Source: Cyclobacteriaceae bacterium (GTDB lineage Bacteria > Bacteroidota > Bacteroidia > Cytophagales > Cyclobacteriaceae). Taken from it: a DNA stretch of 64,000 bases. Position numbers and translations under genes: made by a program. Location of the stretch: assembly GCA_947458475.1 (NCBI GenBank), contig CANGZP010000001.1, positions 1 through 64,000 on the forward strand, written 5' to 3'. The notes below the pieces were generated by a model. The model searched no databases. It saw only the letters and a list, made by a program, of their open reading frames with translations, and had not been told where the DNA came from. Shown here one piece after another: positions 43,022 through 51,208 of this stretch. Numbering within the stretch: position 1 is the stretch's first letter; every line of letters begins with the position of its first letter.

Positions 43022-43270
43022 ATGAAAGACAACTTTATGAACATCGAAGAGGCAAGTGAATTCTTGGAAACCTCAACCAGCACCTTGTATGAAATGACAA
43101 CAAAAAGAAAAATTCCCCATTACAGGAATGAGCATAGAGTATATTTCAAAAAAGAGGAAATGATTGAATTCTTAAAAGAGAATGTCATCCCTATAAGTAT
43201 TGAGGAAAATTCCTCCGTTGAAAGGAAGAGATATTTCCACTTGTTTTTGGAAAAGGTGGAAGTGATTTAG
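43022..43270 (+). CDS. Excisionase-type small HTH protein (second of three)
   Basis: An 82-residue protein with MNIEEASEFLETSTSTLYEMTTKRKIPHYRN and VYFKKEEMIEFL, the same fold as its neighbours: EAxxFLxTSTSTLY and IPHY recur in the third copy. It lies 36 nt after the first. A regulatory or excision role is likely. Confidence 0.78.
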   Translation: MKDNFMNIEEASEFLETSTSTLYEMTTKRKIPHYRNEHRVYFKKEEMIEFLKENVIPISIEENSSVERKRYFHLFLEKVEVI

Positions 43271-43323
43271 AGGACCAAGATTTTGGTAAAAAGACTAAAC
43301 TCAAAAATAAAAACAACAATAAC

Positions 43324-43554
43324 ATGGAAAATACATTTTGGAAAATCAATGAGGCAAGTCAATTCTTGAGAACCTCCACAAGTACCTTGTACAAGTTGAC
43401 AATGAACAGTAAGATACCCCACTACAAGTTTGGGCGCAACCTCCTCTTCAAGAAAGAAGAGTTGATTCAATTTGTTGAAAATGGTGATGCAGGGAAGTGT
43501 ACACGGATAGTACCCTCTGCTATGGAAATTCTTAGAGTTCCCTCCTTGTACTAA
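43324..43554 (+). CDS. Excisionase-type small HTH protein (third of three)
   Basis: A 76-residue protein with INEASQFLRTSTSTLYKLTMNSKIPHYKFGRNLLFKKEELIQFV-type sequence (landmarks FLRTSTSTLYKLT and IPHYKFG). It is 85 nt before the integrase ATG and is probably its excisionase. It is closest to the second copy. Confidence 0.8.
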   Translation: MENTFWKINEASQFLRTSTSTLYKLTMNSKIPHYKFGRNLLFKKEELIQFVENGDAGKCTRIVPSAMEILRVPSLY

Positions 43555-43639
43555 GGTTCGTTAACCTCACTACTGGGCTATTTTGGCCCAGTAGTTTTAA
43601 TAACTGTAGAAAAATACTGAAATGAATTGTTGAAAAGAA

Positions 43640-44857
43640 ATGGTACGATTTGAAATTACACTTGATAAAAGAACTCAAAAGAAAAATGGAAAGTATCCTT
43701 TGAAATTAAAGGTTACTGATTACAATAAGGTGAGATTCGTCTCATTAAAAGGGGACTTTACGGAGTTAGAGTACAAATCCATTTTTATAAAGGATCCTAA
43801 AAAAGAATATGTAGAAGTTAGATCGATGGCAGATCACTGGCTTCAAAGAGCAAAAGAAATTGAAAAAACTCTAAAACCATTCAATTTAGAGGTGTTCAAG
43901 GATTTATTGTTCTCAAACAAGGACTTCAAAAAAAGGACTGGGATGTACGTGGGTGATTTGTTTGATATGGTAATCGACAGGAAGACAAATGATGGTTGTT
44001 TTAAGACTGCAACCTCATACAAATCTTCAAAAAGCATCCTATTGAAGTTTCGTCCCAATCTAAAAATTGATGAGGTTACACCTGAGTTTCTAAGACAATT
44101 TGAATCCTGGTACATTTCAAGAAATGAAGGAAATTTGACTTCTTCCATTTCAATTTACCTAAGACCCCTTCGTGCAATTTTTAATGAACTTATTAGTCAA
44201 GGGAAACTCCCACAAGATGTAATCTATCCTTTTGGAAGATATCGATATATCATTCCAGAAGTAAGAAAGGCAAAAACAACATTGAAACGGGATGAGATTG
44301 TAAAAATTCTCACCCATGAGCATTTTGAAAATGAAGACGAGAAGTTTGCAAGAAACCTTTGGGTATTTCAGTTTTACTGCAACGGTGTAAACCTTAAGGA
44401 CTTAATTAAGATTAAATGGTCAGACCAAATTGACCAAAGTTTTGTTATCAGACGGGAAAAAACAAAAAATACAATGCGAGGGAATCCTCAATTAGTAAGA
44501 ATCCCTATCACTCCTAAATTGCAGAGTATTTTAGATCAAATTGGGGATAGAAATAGTCCTTATGTCTTAGGTTTTTTGAATAAAAACCCCTCAGAATCAA
44601 CCATTCTGAACAAGAAATCGAAGGTTGGTAAATTCATGAATTGTAACTTGATTAGGTTAGGCGAAAGGCTTGGACTCTCTGTTAAATTGACTACGAAGGT
44701 TGCAAGAGATGCATACGCTACAACCCTTAAAAAGTCGGGAGTTTCCATTGAAGCGATTGCAGAGATGTTAGGTCAATCAAGTACTGCTGTAACCAAGCAT
44801 TATTTGGATTCATTTGACCAAGAACAGATACATGAAATCAACAATTTTCTTCCATAA
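43640..44857 (+). CDS. Tyrosine recombinase (integrase) of the island
   Basis: A 405-residue tyrosine recombinase with an N-terminal arm-binding domain (KKNGKYPLKLKV), a core-binding SAM-like domain and a C-terminal catalytic domain. The catalytic Tyr388 is in VTKHYLDSF and an Arg is in KVARDAYATTL. The first catalytic Arg position reads YCNGVNLKDLIKIKW, without Arg, as known for other Bacteroidota integrases such as IntDOT. It adjoins attR and targets the 3' part of tRNA-Val. Confidence 0.9.
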   Translation: MVRFEITLDKRTQKKNGKYPLKLKVTDYNKVRFVSLKGDFTELEYKSIFIKDPKKEYVEVRSMADHWLQRAKEIEKTLKPFNLEVFKDLLFSNKDFKKRTGMYVGDLFDMVIDRKTNDGCFKTATSYKSSKSILLKFRPNLKIDEVTPEFLRQFESWYISRNEGNLTSSISIYLRPLRAIFNELISQGKLPQDVIYPFGRYRYIIPEVRKAKTTLKRDEIVKILTHEHFENEDEKFARNLWVFQFYCNGVNLKDLIKIKWSDQIDQSFVIRREKTKNTMRGNPQLVRIPITPKLQSILDQIGDRNSPYVLGFLNKNPSESTILNKKSKVGKFMNCNLIRLGERLGLSVKLTTKVARDAYATTLKKSGVSIEAIAEMLGQSSTAVTKHYLDSFDQEQIHEINNFLP

Positions 44858-44885
44858 AAAAGGACCCGAAAGGGTCTTTTTTAGT
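44858..44885 (+). terminator. Terminator after the integrase
   Basis: GGACCC and GGGTCT pair around GAAA, followed by TTTTTT. It directly follows the integrase stop. Confidence 0.75.
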
Positions 44886-45450
44886 TAGTGACCAGTGAGA
44901 ATTTTCTTGCAAAAAAAGTGCAAAAAAAGAAGGAAAAAGGTTGAAAAAACAGAAAATCAAGTCGATCTCAATACTATGTAAGTAATTAATAATCAATATA
45001 TTGACTGGGTTTTGAAAATCTGGAAATGGGTCTTTTTTTCCTTACAAGCAGAGGGTCGGGGGTTCGAATCCCTCAACTCCCACACCAAACCTCGAAGAAA
45101 TTCGAGGTTTTTTTGTTTTATAGGCTCGGGAACTCTCCCGTAATTCTACGGGATCAACTCCCATAGCAAGTCCCGATTATTTCGGGACTTTTTTGCTTTT
45201 TAATTCTGCACTTGACCTAGTGATTGACACAGTATTGGTGCTTGGATTTTTTTATTTAATTTTTCAAAGCGTAGCATTCCAATAATGTTGAAGGTTATTT
45301 AAAAATCTACACGATAATTCGCAATTTTGATATGCGAGTAAAAGTGGGATTGAAAGTTTAGTTGTAGGTGCGGTCTGGATAATAGCCAGAGGGGAGCTTG
45401 CAATTAGCAACATTTAAGTTTAAAACTGCAAAAGCAAAAATTGCTTTACA
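44886..45450. other. Right end of the island and flanking non-coding DNA
   Basis: No gene is seen. Contents are candidate recombinase arm sites (TTGCAAAAAAA and GTGCAAAAAAA, 44907-44929), attR (45040-45084), a terminator AACCTCGAA/TTCGAGGTT (45087-45114), and a third piece, TCAACTCCCATA (45154-45165), followed by AAGTCCCGA/TCGGGACTT with a T run (45168-45195). The rest is AT-rich flanking DNA. Confidence 0.5.
45040..45084 (+). repeat. attR: right 45-bp direct repeat of the island
   Basis: A perfect copy of 27034-27078 (the 3' part of tRNA-Val from the anticodon loop). It lacks the 5' half, so it is not a functional tRNA. Confidence 0.92.
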
Positions 45451-47565
45451 ATGGATTTACTGACTCAAAAGACTGGAAAAAGTAAAATTTTCCAAAAAAG
45501 TGTTTTCACAGTTTTATTGGCTTTAGTTACAGTTTTTGCCTGTGAGGTAGAAGAGCCTGTTCCAACCTATACCCTAACCACCAGTGTAACGCCCAGTGAA
45601 GGAGGGAAGATCAGTGTGTCTCCACAAGAACCCAATTATGTGGAAGGAACGCAAGTAACACTCACTCCCGAACCAAATGAGAATTGGGTGTTTAAGCAAT
45701 GGGAGGGTGATGCAACTGGAACTACAAATCCACTTCAACTCACTCTAACTGCTAATAAAAATGTAGTTGGCGTATTTGTGAAGCGGGATTATCCTTTGAA
45801 TATCAAAATTGAAGGGGAGGGAACTGTGGGAGAAAAAATAGTGCCTAATCCTGGTGGTAGAGCGTACCCCCATGGAACCCGAGTGGAACTCAATCCGATC
45901 CCTAAAGAAGGATGGGTATTTGAAAGTTGGGTAGGGGATCTAACAGGTAATGAAACTCCTAAGATAATTACTGTAGACAAAGAGAAGAATGTAACTGTTA
46001 GGTTCAAAAGAAAAGATTACTCACTCAACATTACCATTACTGGAGAAGGCACCGTTGAAGAAAAGATAGTTTCCAATCCAGGTGGAAGAACTTATCCATT
46101 TCAGACCGTAGTAGAATTGAAGCCAGTTCCAAAATCAGGTTGGGCATTTGAGGGTTGGGAAGGAGATCTAACCGGTACTGAAGCTCCAAAAAACATCACC
46201 GTAGATAAAGTAAAAAATGTAACCGTAAAGTTTAAGGAATTGCCCTTCAGCATTTATTTGGACACCCTAGTTGATCCCACAGTAGCGGCTCAAAGTTTTG
46301 CAAAAAGTGCTAGAGTCATGTCGGATAGGTCAATTTATTTTACCAGGAATAATGTTGAAACAATAATTTCTGGCGGTTCACAATGGTTTAACAATCCGCA
46401 ACACCTTATGCTGCCCATGGTTCAGTTTAAGAGAAATGGAGACAAGTGGCAGTTTGGAGGAGAACTTAACACAGTTGAAATGAATGCCATTCGAAATTGG
46501 GAGTTTCTTGAAGATGGTTCTGGATTAGTCTTATGTGAACATGGCCCTGAATGGCCAGATAAAGAATGGCCTTATGGAAACATTTATTTGGCAAAATATA
46601 GTGGCAGTGGATTAAACTGGATTAAGATTTCACAAACCAAAAGTTTTTATCATGACGTTAGTGCAGGGGACATCAATGACGATGGCATCCTTGATATTCT
46701 TGGTACACATATGGGTACGAGAACTGATAATTTCGACAACCCGCACGTTTATTTAGGCAAGGCCGATGGGACCTTTCAAGAAATGAAAAACATACTGCCT
46801 ACCACTCCAAGTGGTGGATGCTGTGGCGATGTGGATGTTTTTGATATCAATGGCGATGGGTTGGATGAAATAATAATGACTCATGGGGATGGATTAAACG
46901 AAGATTATGTCTACTTCAAGTATGACAAAACTTCAAAGACGTTTTCTAAACATATTCTATTCAGAAAACCTGTAAATCAATCCATTTCTACAGAAACCTA
47001 TGATGACTCAAGAATTAAACGAGGCCCAGTAACCAATAATTTTAAGGGTTACATGCCAACTGGTAAAAGGTTTGCTGATTTCAACAAGGATGGGAGAATG
47101 GATATTGTCCAAGAAAGGGATGGATTAACTGTTTGGTACAATATGGGAAATGGTGATTACAACTCTGAAAGAGTGAATTCTCAAGGAGTTCAAGACCAAA
47201 ATCAGTTGCCAATTTTCCCTAATTACAACATGAGTGGGTATGACATTATTGATTTGGAAAGTGATGGCGATCCAGATTTGATTCCAGTTATTCTGAATTT
47301 TGGAAATAGTAACAACATCACAGAAATTGATTTGCAACGAATGATTTTCTTTAATGATGGGGGTACAATGAAGAGATTGTCCTCCAACAAGTATAAAATT
47401 TCAAAGCAAATGCTGGGAAATAGAACCCCTTCAACCTTACAGCCATTTATTAGAAACGGCAAACTTTGTTTTAGAGGGGTTCTTGATATGTTTGACTTCC
47501 CTTCCTTTAATAACATCAGGTACCTTACCATAGTTACTGATATTAATGCGTCTTATTGGTACTAA
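45451..47565 (+). CDS. Surface lipoprotein with InlB B-type and FG-GAP repeats
   Basis: A 704-residue protein. The signal peptide ends in a lipobox (TVFAC, Cys31). Then come three Divergent InlB B-repeat-like domains of about 75 residues, each with GWVFESWVGDLTG-type cores (WVFKQWEGDATG, WVFESWVGDLTG, WAFEGWEGDLTG). The C-terminal part has FG-GAP/VCBS calcium-binding motifs DINDDGILDILG, DINGDGLDEIIM, DFNKDGRMDIVQ and DLESDGDPDLIP. It is likely an outer-membrane lipoprotein for adhesion or binding. Not part of the island: it follows attR. Confidence 0.85.
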   Translation: MDLLTQKTGKSKIFQKSVFTVLLALVTVFACEVEEPVPTYTLTTSVTPSEGGKISVSPQEPNYVEGTQVTLTPEPNENWVFKQWEGDATGTTNPLQLTLTANKNVVGVFVKRDYPLNIKIEGEGTVGEKIVPNPGGRAYPHGTRVELNPIPKEGWVFESWVGDLTGNETPKIITVDKEKNVTVRFKRKDYSLNITITGEGTVEEKIVSNPGGRTYPFQTVVELKPVPKSGWAFEGWEGDLTGTEAPKNITVDKVKNVTVKFKELPFSIYLDTLVDPTVAAQSFAKSARVMSDRSIYFTRNNVETIISGGSQWFNNPQHLMLPMVQFKRNGDKWQFGGELNTVEMNAIRNWEFLEDGSGLVLCEHGPEWPDKEWPYGNIYLAKYSGSGLNWIKISQTKSFYHDVSAGDINDDGILDILGTHMGTRTDNFDNPHVYLGKADGTFQEMKNILPTTPSGGCCGDVDVFDINGDGLDEIIMTHGDGLNEDYVYFKYDKTSKTFSKHILFRKPVNQSISTETYDDSRIKRGPVTNNFKGYMPTGKRFADFNKDGRMDIVQERDGLTVWYNMGNGDYNSERVNSQGVQDQNQLPIFPNYNMSGYDIIDLESDGDPDLIPVILNFGNSNNITEIDLQRMIFFNDGGTMKRLSSNKYKISKQMLGNRTPSTLQPFIRNGKLCFRGVLDMFDFPSFNNIRYLTIVTDINASYWY

Positions 47566-47614
47566 AGGGAAAAGGGGTCTTTTCCTTTTAAAAAAAATTA
47601 GCCTAGGCTTCCCA

Positions 47615-48064
47615 TCATTCACTTACTGCAGCTCGAATTCGGGGGGCGTAATTATTAATTTGAAAAAACATCAGCTGCAAAATCTCTACGAGCTGTTCGA
47701 GATCAACTTTTGACTCGTCTTTGGAGAGGGGCATGACGTAGCGAAAATACACGAGTCCTGACTGAGGATCGCAAATAAAGCCAGGGGTAATCAATTCACT
47801 ATTCATGAAGTGAAGAATGGAATCCAGGTATTTTGGGTATTCAGGCGTGATTTCCAAGACAGGAACGACAAACTGAAGCATACGAAATGCATCTACTTCC
47901 TCTTCTAGGTCGGGGATGAAGCCAATTTCCATCACAAAGCTTTCCTTTTCCTTAGTTTCGAAAAACAATTCCAAATAGAACTCCGCAGGATCGCCTTGCG
48001 CTGACTTCAGTGAAACTTTTACGTTCCGCTTTACCAAAAAATCTTTTATTGCTTCAAGGGTCAT
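47615..48064 (-). CDS. YbjN-like (type III secretion chaperone fold) protein
   Basis: A 149-residue protein with FMxE-, FVVPVLEITPEYP and FRYVMPLSKDES-like segments resembling the YbjN domain, which has the fold of type III secretion chaperones. It lies 180 nt downstream of the two putative injection-system effector genes on the same strand and might assist them; that link is inference. Confidence 0.6.
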   Translation of the reverse strand: MTLEAIKDFLVKRNVKVSLKSAQGDPAEFYLELFFETKEKESFVMEIGFIPDLEEEVDAFRMLQFVVPVLEITPEYPKYLDSILHFMNSELITPGFICDPQSGLVYFRYVMPLSKDESKVDLEQLVEILQLMFFQINNYAPRIRAAVSE

Positions 48065-48244
48065 TTGGGGATTAGTTTAAGAGGAATTGCTGGCCAGAGG
48101 TGAAATTGGCACTAAATCTAGTCTATTTTACAGTTAGGGTTTCCAGTTCCTTAGGAAAATTTAGATTTCTAAATCCTCTCTTTTATTGGGCAAGTAAGTC
48201 GGATTTTTAGGAAGTTTTTTTGGCTTCAATTCTTCAAAAGACAC

Positions 48245-49669
48245 TCAAAGAGATAGTGTGTTCGGAGGTCCTTTTTGTTCCTCTTCCTTCCATTTTTTGA
48301 ACCCATCTGCTGCTCCAGTATATCCAGTGCCGACTAATTTCAAAGCCCCATAATTCTTGTAGAACACGATATTTTTCCCGCTTCCTTTGGTAGAGTTAAA
48401 GACGATTCCATCACGTCCTTCTTGGCGGGCCTTTTTCTCAATTTTTAAAGGCTCTTTTTGCACCATGGTTTTTAGAACCGGCGCAGCAGTTGCATCAACT
48501 AAATCTGTGGCACCCATACCGGTATACTCAAGTATGTGGATGGCGGTAAGTAAACCCTTTGTAGGATCTCCTCCTTCTTTGAAATTGTCGAATTCATGGG
48601 CAGCAATTTCCGCGTAGGAAGTAGTCAGTTCAGTAGCCACATAAAAACCTCCTCCAAACCTGCTCGCAGGATTATGCATTCTTGGATCTATTCGCTTAAG
48701 AATACTCTCTGCAGATTTTTCATGGGTGGTCACGTGAAATGCTGAGGGAATCCCTTTGTCGTAGGTAGGTAAATCTTCTGTAGTAGCTTCAGCAAAATTC
48801 ATTCCTGGTGATGATTTAAACCATATATCATCATCTAGCTTATTTTCAGTAACGATGTCAGATGTTTCTTGAACGGATTTTCCGTCTTCAGTTTTAGGGC
48901 CGATAGCCCACTGATCATCTTCTCTTCGATTAATCTTTTCGGTTCCTTTATCCCCTTTTTTATTCCACGCTTCTTCTGCGGCACTTTTCACCAATTGAAA
49001 GGTATTGAAAAAAAAAGAGCTTGAAGTGCTGTTGGTTTGGGCGCCTTGGAAACCAGGCATCGCCTTGAATTGCATGGCCTTCGCTCCCAATACATCGGCT
49101 TCTTTCTCCAAGCCGGCATCGTCGTTAATGTTGACTTTGGACTGCAGTTGTGTGGTAGGTTGTACCCTTCCCTGCTTTTGTTGGACCACATGACCAAGCT
49201 CATGGGGGAGGTGCTTTTCTTGTCCGGGACCTAAGTGGATGTCCGTACCCTGCGCGTAGGCATGGGCCTGAAGTTGGGCAGGTTTGTCCGAGTTGCGGTG
49301 CACCTTCACGTCACTCATGGATAGGCCAGAAAGCGATTCCATGCCTGACTTTAACTTGTCTGGGATGCCCGTTTTGTTTTCCTGGCGCTGCACCGGAGCG
49401 CTGTTGGCCGTTGGCTGCCGAAGGTCACTAGCTGCTTTGAGTTGAGCTATTCTGGAAGCACCTGTAAAAACAGACGCCTTAGCTTGAAGTTGGGTGGTAT
49501 TGCTTCGGTTGCCCTTATCATCCGCTGCTGACTGCAAGCTAACCAGCTGCGCGGTGCTGGATCGATTGTCGGCATACTCCAATTCTGAAGACTCAATTTT
49601 CCCTTCTTGCTTCGGGGAAGCAGTGGCTTTTTTGGTTTCAGTTGTGGGAGCACTCTTAAATTCTGCCAT
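48245..49669 (-). CDS. Putative eCIS effector: DUF4157 with C-terminal ADP-ribosyltransferase-like domain
   Basis: A 474-residue protein. Residues 1-94 are a polar, disordered leader shared almost exactly with the next gene. Residues about 100-200 are a DUF4157 (eCIS core) domain with HELGH at 156-160 and LEKEAD at 187-192. The C-terminal region from about 305 (FHVTTHEKSAESIL, GGGFYVATELTTSYAEIA) resembles an ADP-ribosyltransferase fold with His near 312. DUF4157 proteins associate with extracellular contractile injection systems. No structural genes for such a system are in the window. Confidence 0.7.
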   Translation of the reverse strand: MAEFKSAPTTETKKATASPKQEGKIESSELEYADNRSSTAQLVSLQSAADDKGNRSNTTQLQAKASVFTGASRIAQLKAASDLRQPTANSAPVQRQENKTGIPDKLKSGMESLSGLSMSDVKVHRNSDKPAQLQAHAYAQGTDIHLGPGQEKHLPHELGHVVQQKQGRVQPTTQLQSKVNINDDAGLEKEADVLGAKAMQFKAMPGFQGAQTNSTSSSFFFNTFQLVKSAAEEAWNKKGDKGTEKINRREDDQWAIGPKTEDGKSVQETSDIVTENKLDDDIWFKSSPGMNFAEATTEDLPTYDKGIPSAFHVTTHEKSAESILKRIDPRMHNPASRFGGGFYVATELTTSYAEIAAHEFDNFKEGGDPTKGLLTAIHILEYTGMGATDLVDATAAPVLKTMVQKEPLKIEKKARQEGRDGIVFNSTKGSGKNIVFYKNYGALKLVGTGYTGAADGFKKWKEEEQKGPPNTLSL

Positions 49670-49761
49670 TTGGGTAAAATCGCGCTACTTTTTAATCTCC
49701 TTGAAGTTACTAAATATATTCACATTAAAACCTACGCAGGGGAGGGGAGGATGCCTTTTTA

Positions 49762-50964
49762 TTACAATTCGATGGTGTCGCTCTTGATGACTTGATCAAA
49801 TCCAGCTTTCGCACTGGCATCTACTTCTTTTATCTTTGCCTTTAGGTCAGCCATTCTTGCCATCATTTGAGCAATTTTTTCACCATGTTCAGCTTCGGCT
49901 CTTGGAACAACATTGGTCTTGATGTCAGTTTCCATTTTATCAACAGTAGTCAACAAATCATTAAATACCTTGGTGGCTTCTTTTTGATTCTTTTGCAATT
50001 GGGCTACCGTGTAAGCTTGGTGACCAAGTTCCAATACAATCATCCCTGCTCCAACACCAGGTACCACCTCCGCAGCACCTGCAACAGTGGAGCCAATGGA
50101 TTCTAAGGTTGCAGCACCAGCCGGATCAGCCAATCCTTTCTTATCACCAGTGGCCATTTTCATGCCTGATTTAGCCACAGTTACCCCTATTGCGGCAACA
50201 AGGAGTGCAAGACCGCCCACCCCAGTCCCTAGTATGGCAGCTACTCCAGCTGCTAAGCCAAGTCCAAGGGCTGCTGTACCTAAAGCCAAGCCAGCTTTCT
50301 CAAGCCTTAGCATGTTGTCCTTATTTTGCTTTTCTTTTTTGAGATCCTTGAAGTCAAGCAACTCAAAAATGCCGATGTAATTTTCCAATTTTACCAGGTA
50401 ATCGTCAATCCCCTCTCCAATATTAAAGGCAGGTTTTTCGGCACTATCCAAATTTTTACCTTTCTTATCTAGGATGTTTTTATCCCATGCCTTTTCCTCC
50501 TTGCTTTTATGGTCTGAAAATAATCCTCCCGCAAATTGAAAAGGTTGCTTTGATGTGGAAGCCGGGGCTTGATTAGCGACCGGATTTTCCGTCATAAACT
50601 TTCCTTGTACCGCTTTCGCTCCCATCACGTCGGCCTCGCGTTCCAATTTCGGATCATTGTTCACGGGGACCCCAGCCTTAAGTTGGACCGGAGCACTTGT
50701 TGCTACAGGCTGGCGAACATCACTAGCTGCTTTCAGTTGGGCTACTCTGGAAGTCCCAGTAAAGAAAGAGGCCTTGGCTTGCAGTTGGGTGGTATTGCTT
50801 CGGTTGCCCTTGTCATCGGCTGCGGACTGCAAGCTGACTAGCTGCGCAGTGCTGGATCGATTGTCGGAGTATTCCAATTCCGAGGTCTCACTTTTAGCCT
50901 CTTGCTTCGAGGTAGCAGTGGCTTTTTTGCTTTCTTGTGTGGGTGCACTCTTAAACTCTGCCAT
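49762..50964 (-). CDS. Putative eCIS effector with same leader and hydrophobic payload
   Basis: A 400-residue protein. Its first 94 residues match the neighbouring protein almost exactly (MAEFKSAP, SSELEY... NRSSTAQLVSLQ, TTQLQAKAS). It then jumps to the last 23 residues of the DUF4157 region (VNNDPKLEREADVMGAKAVQ), so about 80 residues, including HELGH, are missing. The C-terminal payload differs and has two Gly/Ala-rich hydrophobic regions (about 225-265 and 285-312) that could insert in a membrane. Likely a second payload of the same system. Confidence 0.65.
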   Translation of the reverse strand: MAEFKSAPTQESKKATATSKQEAKSETSELEYSDNRSSTAQLVSLQSAADDKGNRSNTTQLQAKASFFTGTSRVAQLKAASDVRQPVATSAPVQLKAGVPVNNDPKLEREADVMGAKAVQGKFMTENPVANQAPASTSKQPFQFAGGLFSDHKSKEEKAWDKNILDKKGKNLDSAEKPAFNIGEGIDDYLVKLENYIGIFELLDFKDLKKEKQNKDNMLRLEKAGLALGTAALGLGLAAGVAAILGTGVGGLALLVAAIGVTVAKSGMKMATGDKKGLADPAGAATLESIGSTVAGAAEVVPGVGAGMIVLELGHQAYTVAQLQKNQKEATKVFNDLLTTVDKMETDIKTNVVPRAEAEHGEKIAQMMARMADLKAKIKEVDASAKAGFDQVIKSDTIEL

Positions 50965-51208
50965 TGGGGGGTAATCACGGTAATCAATAAAAAAAATAAG
51001 GTACCACTAAAAGAGTTGGCGGGTTCCCTGTCCGAAGTGATGCGCTCCTCGTTTTACTTGATTTGAGGTAAATTTGTCGGATTTGAGGGATGAATTTTGC
51101 TTTTTTTCAGATTTGAGGGATTTGATGGGGTGATAAAAATTGATTTGATCTAGTCAGATTCGCTCATGTTTGAGGTGAAACTGCTCTTCAAGAATAAACC
51201 CAAATCAC

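Larger units (their letters stand above)
27034..45084. mobile_element. Genomic island integrated in tRNA-Val
   Basis: An element of about 18 kb bounded by perfect 45-bp repeats of the tRNA-Val 3' part. It is visibly more AT-rich than both flanks. It carries a tyrosine recombinase near the right end with three small excisionase-type HTH genes, a serine recombinase, a restriction-modification operon, a ParB-methyltransferase and cargo genes. TTGCAAAAAA repeats near both ends (27292-27316 and 44907-44929) may be arm-type recombinase sites. No relaxase, type IV secretion or capsid genes were seen, so it is probably a non-conjugative integrative element that moves by help from others. Confidence 0.88.

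Noticed and set aside
44560..44748. Minus-strand frame in the integrase
   Set aside because: It is antisense to the catalytic domain and shows no family match.
45038..45084. Second tRNA-Val gene
   Set aside because: Only the 3' half is present; there is no acceptor 5' strand or D-arm. It is attR.
27034..45084. Integrative conjugative element or prophage
   Set aside because: No relaxase, coupling protein, type IV secretion, capsid or terminase genes are visible.
48245..50964. Complete contractile injection system locus
   Set aside because: No sheath, tube, baseplate or AAA+ genes are in the window; only putative effectors.
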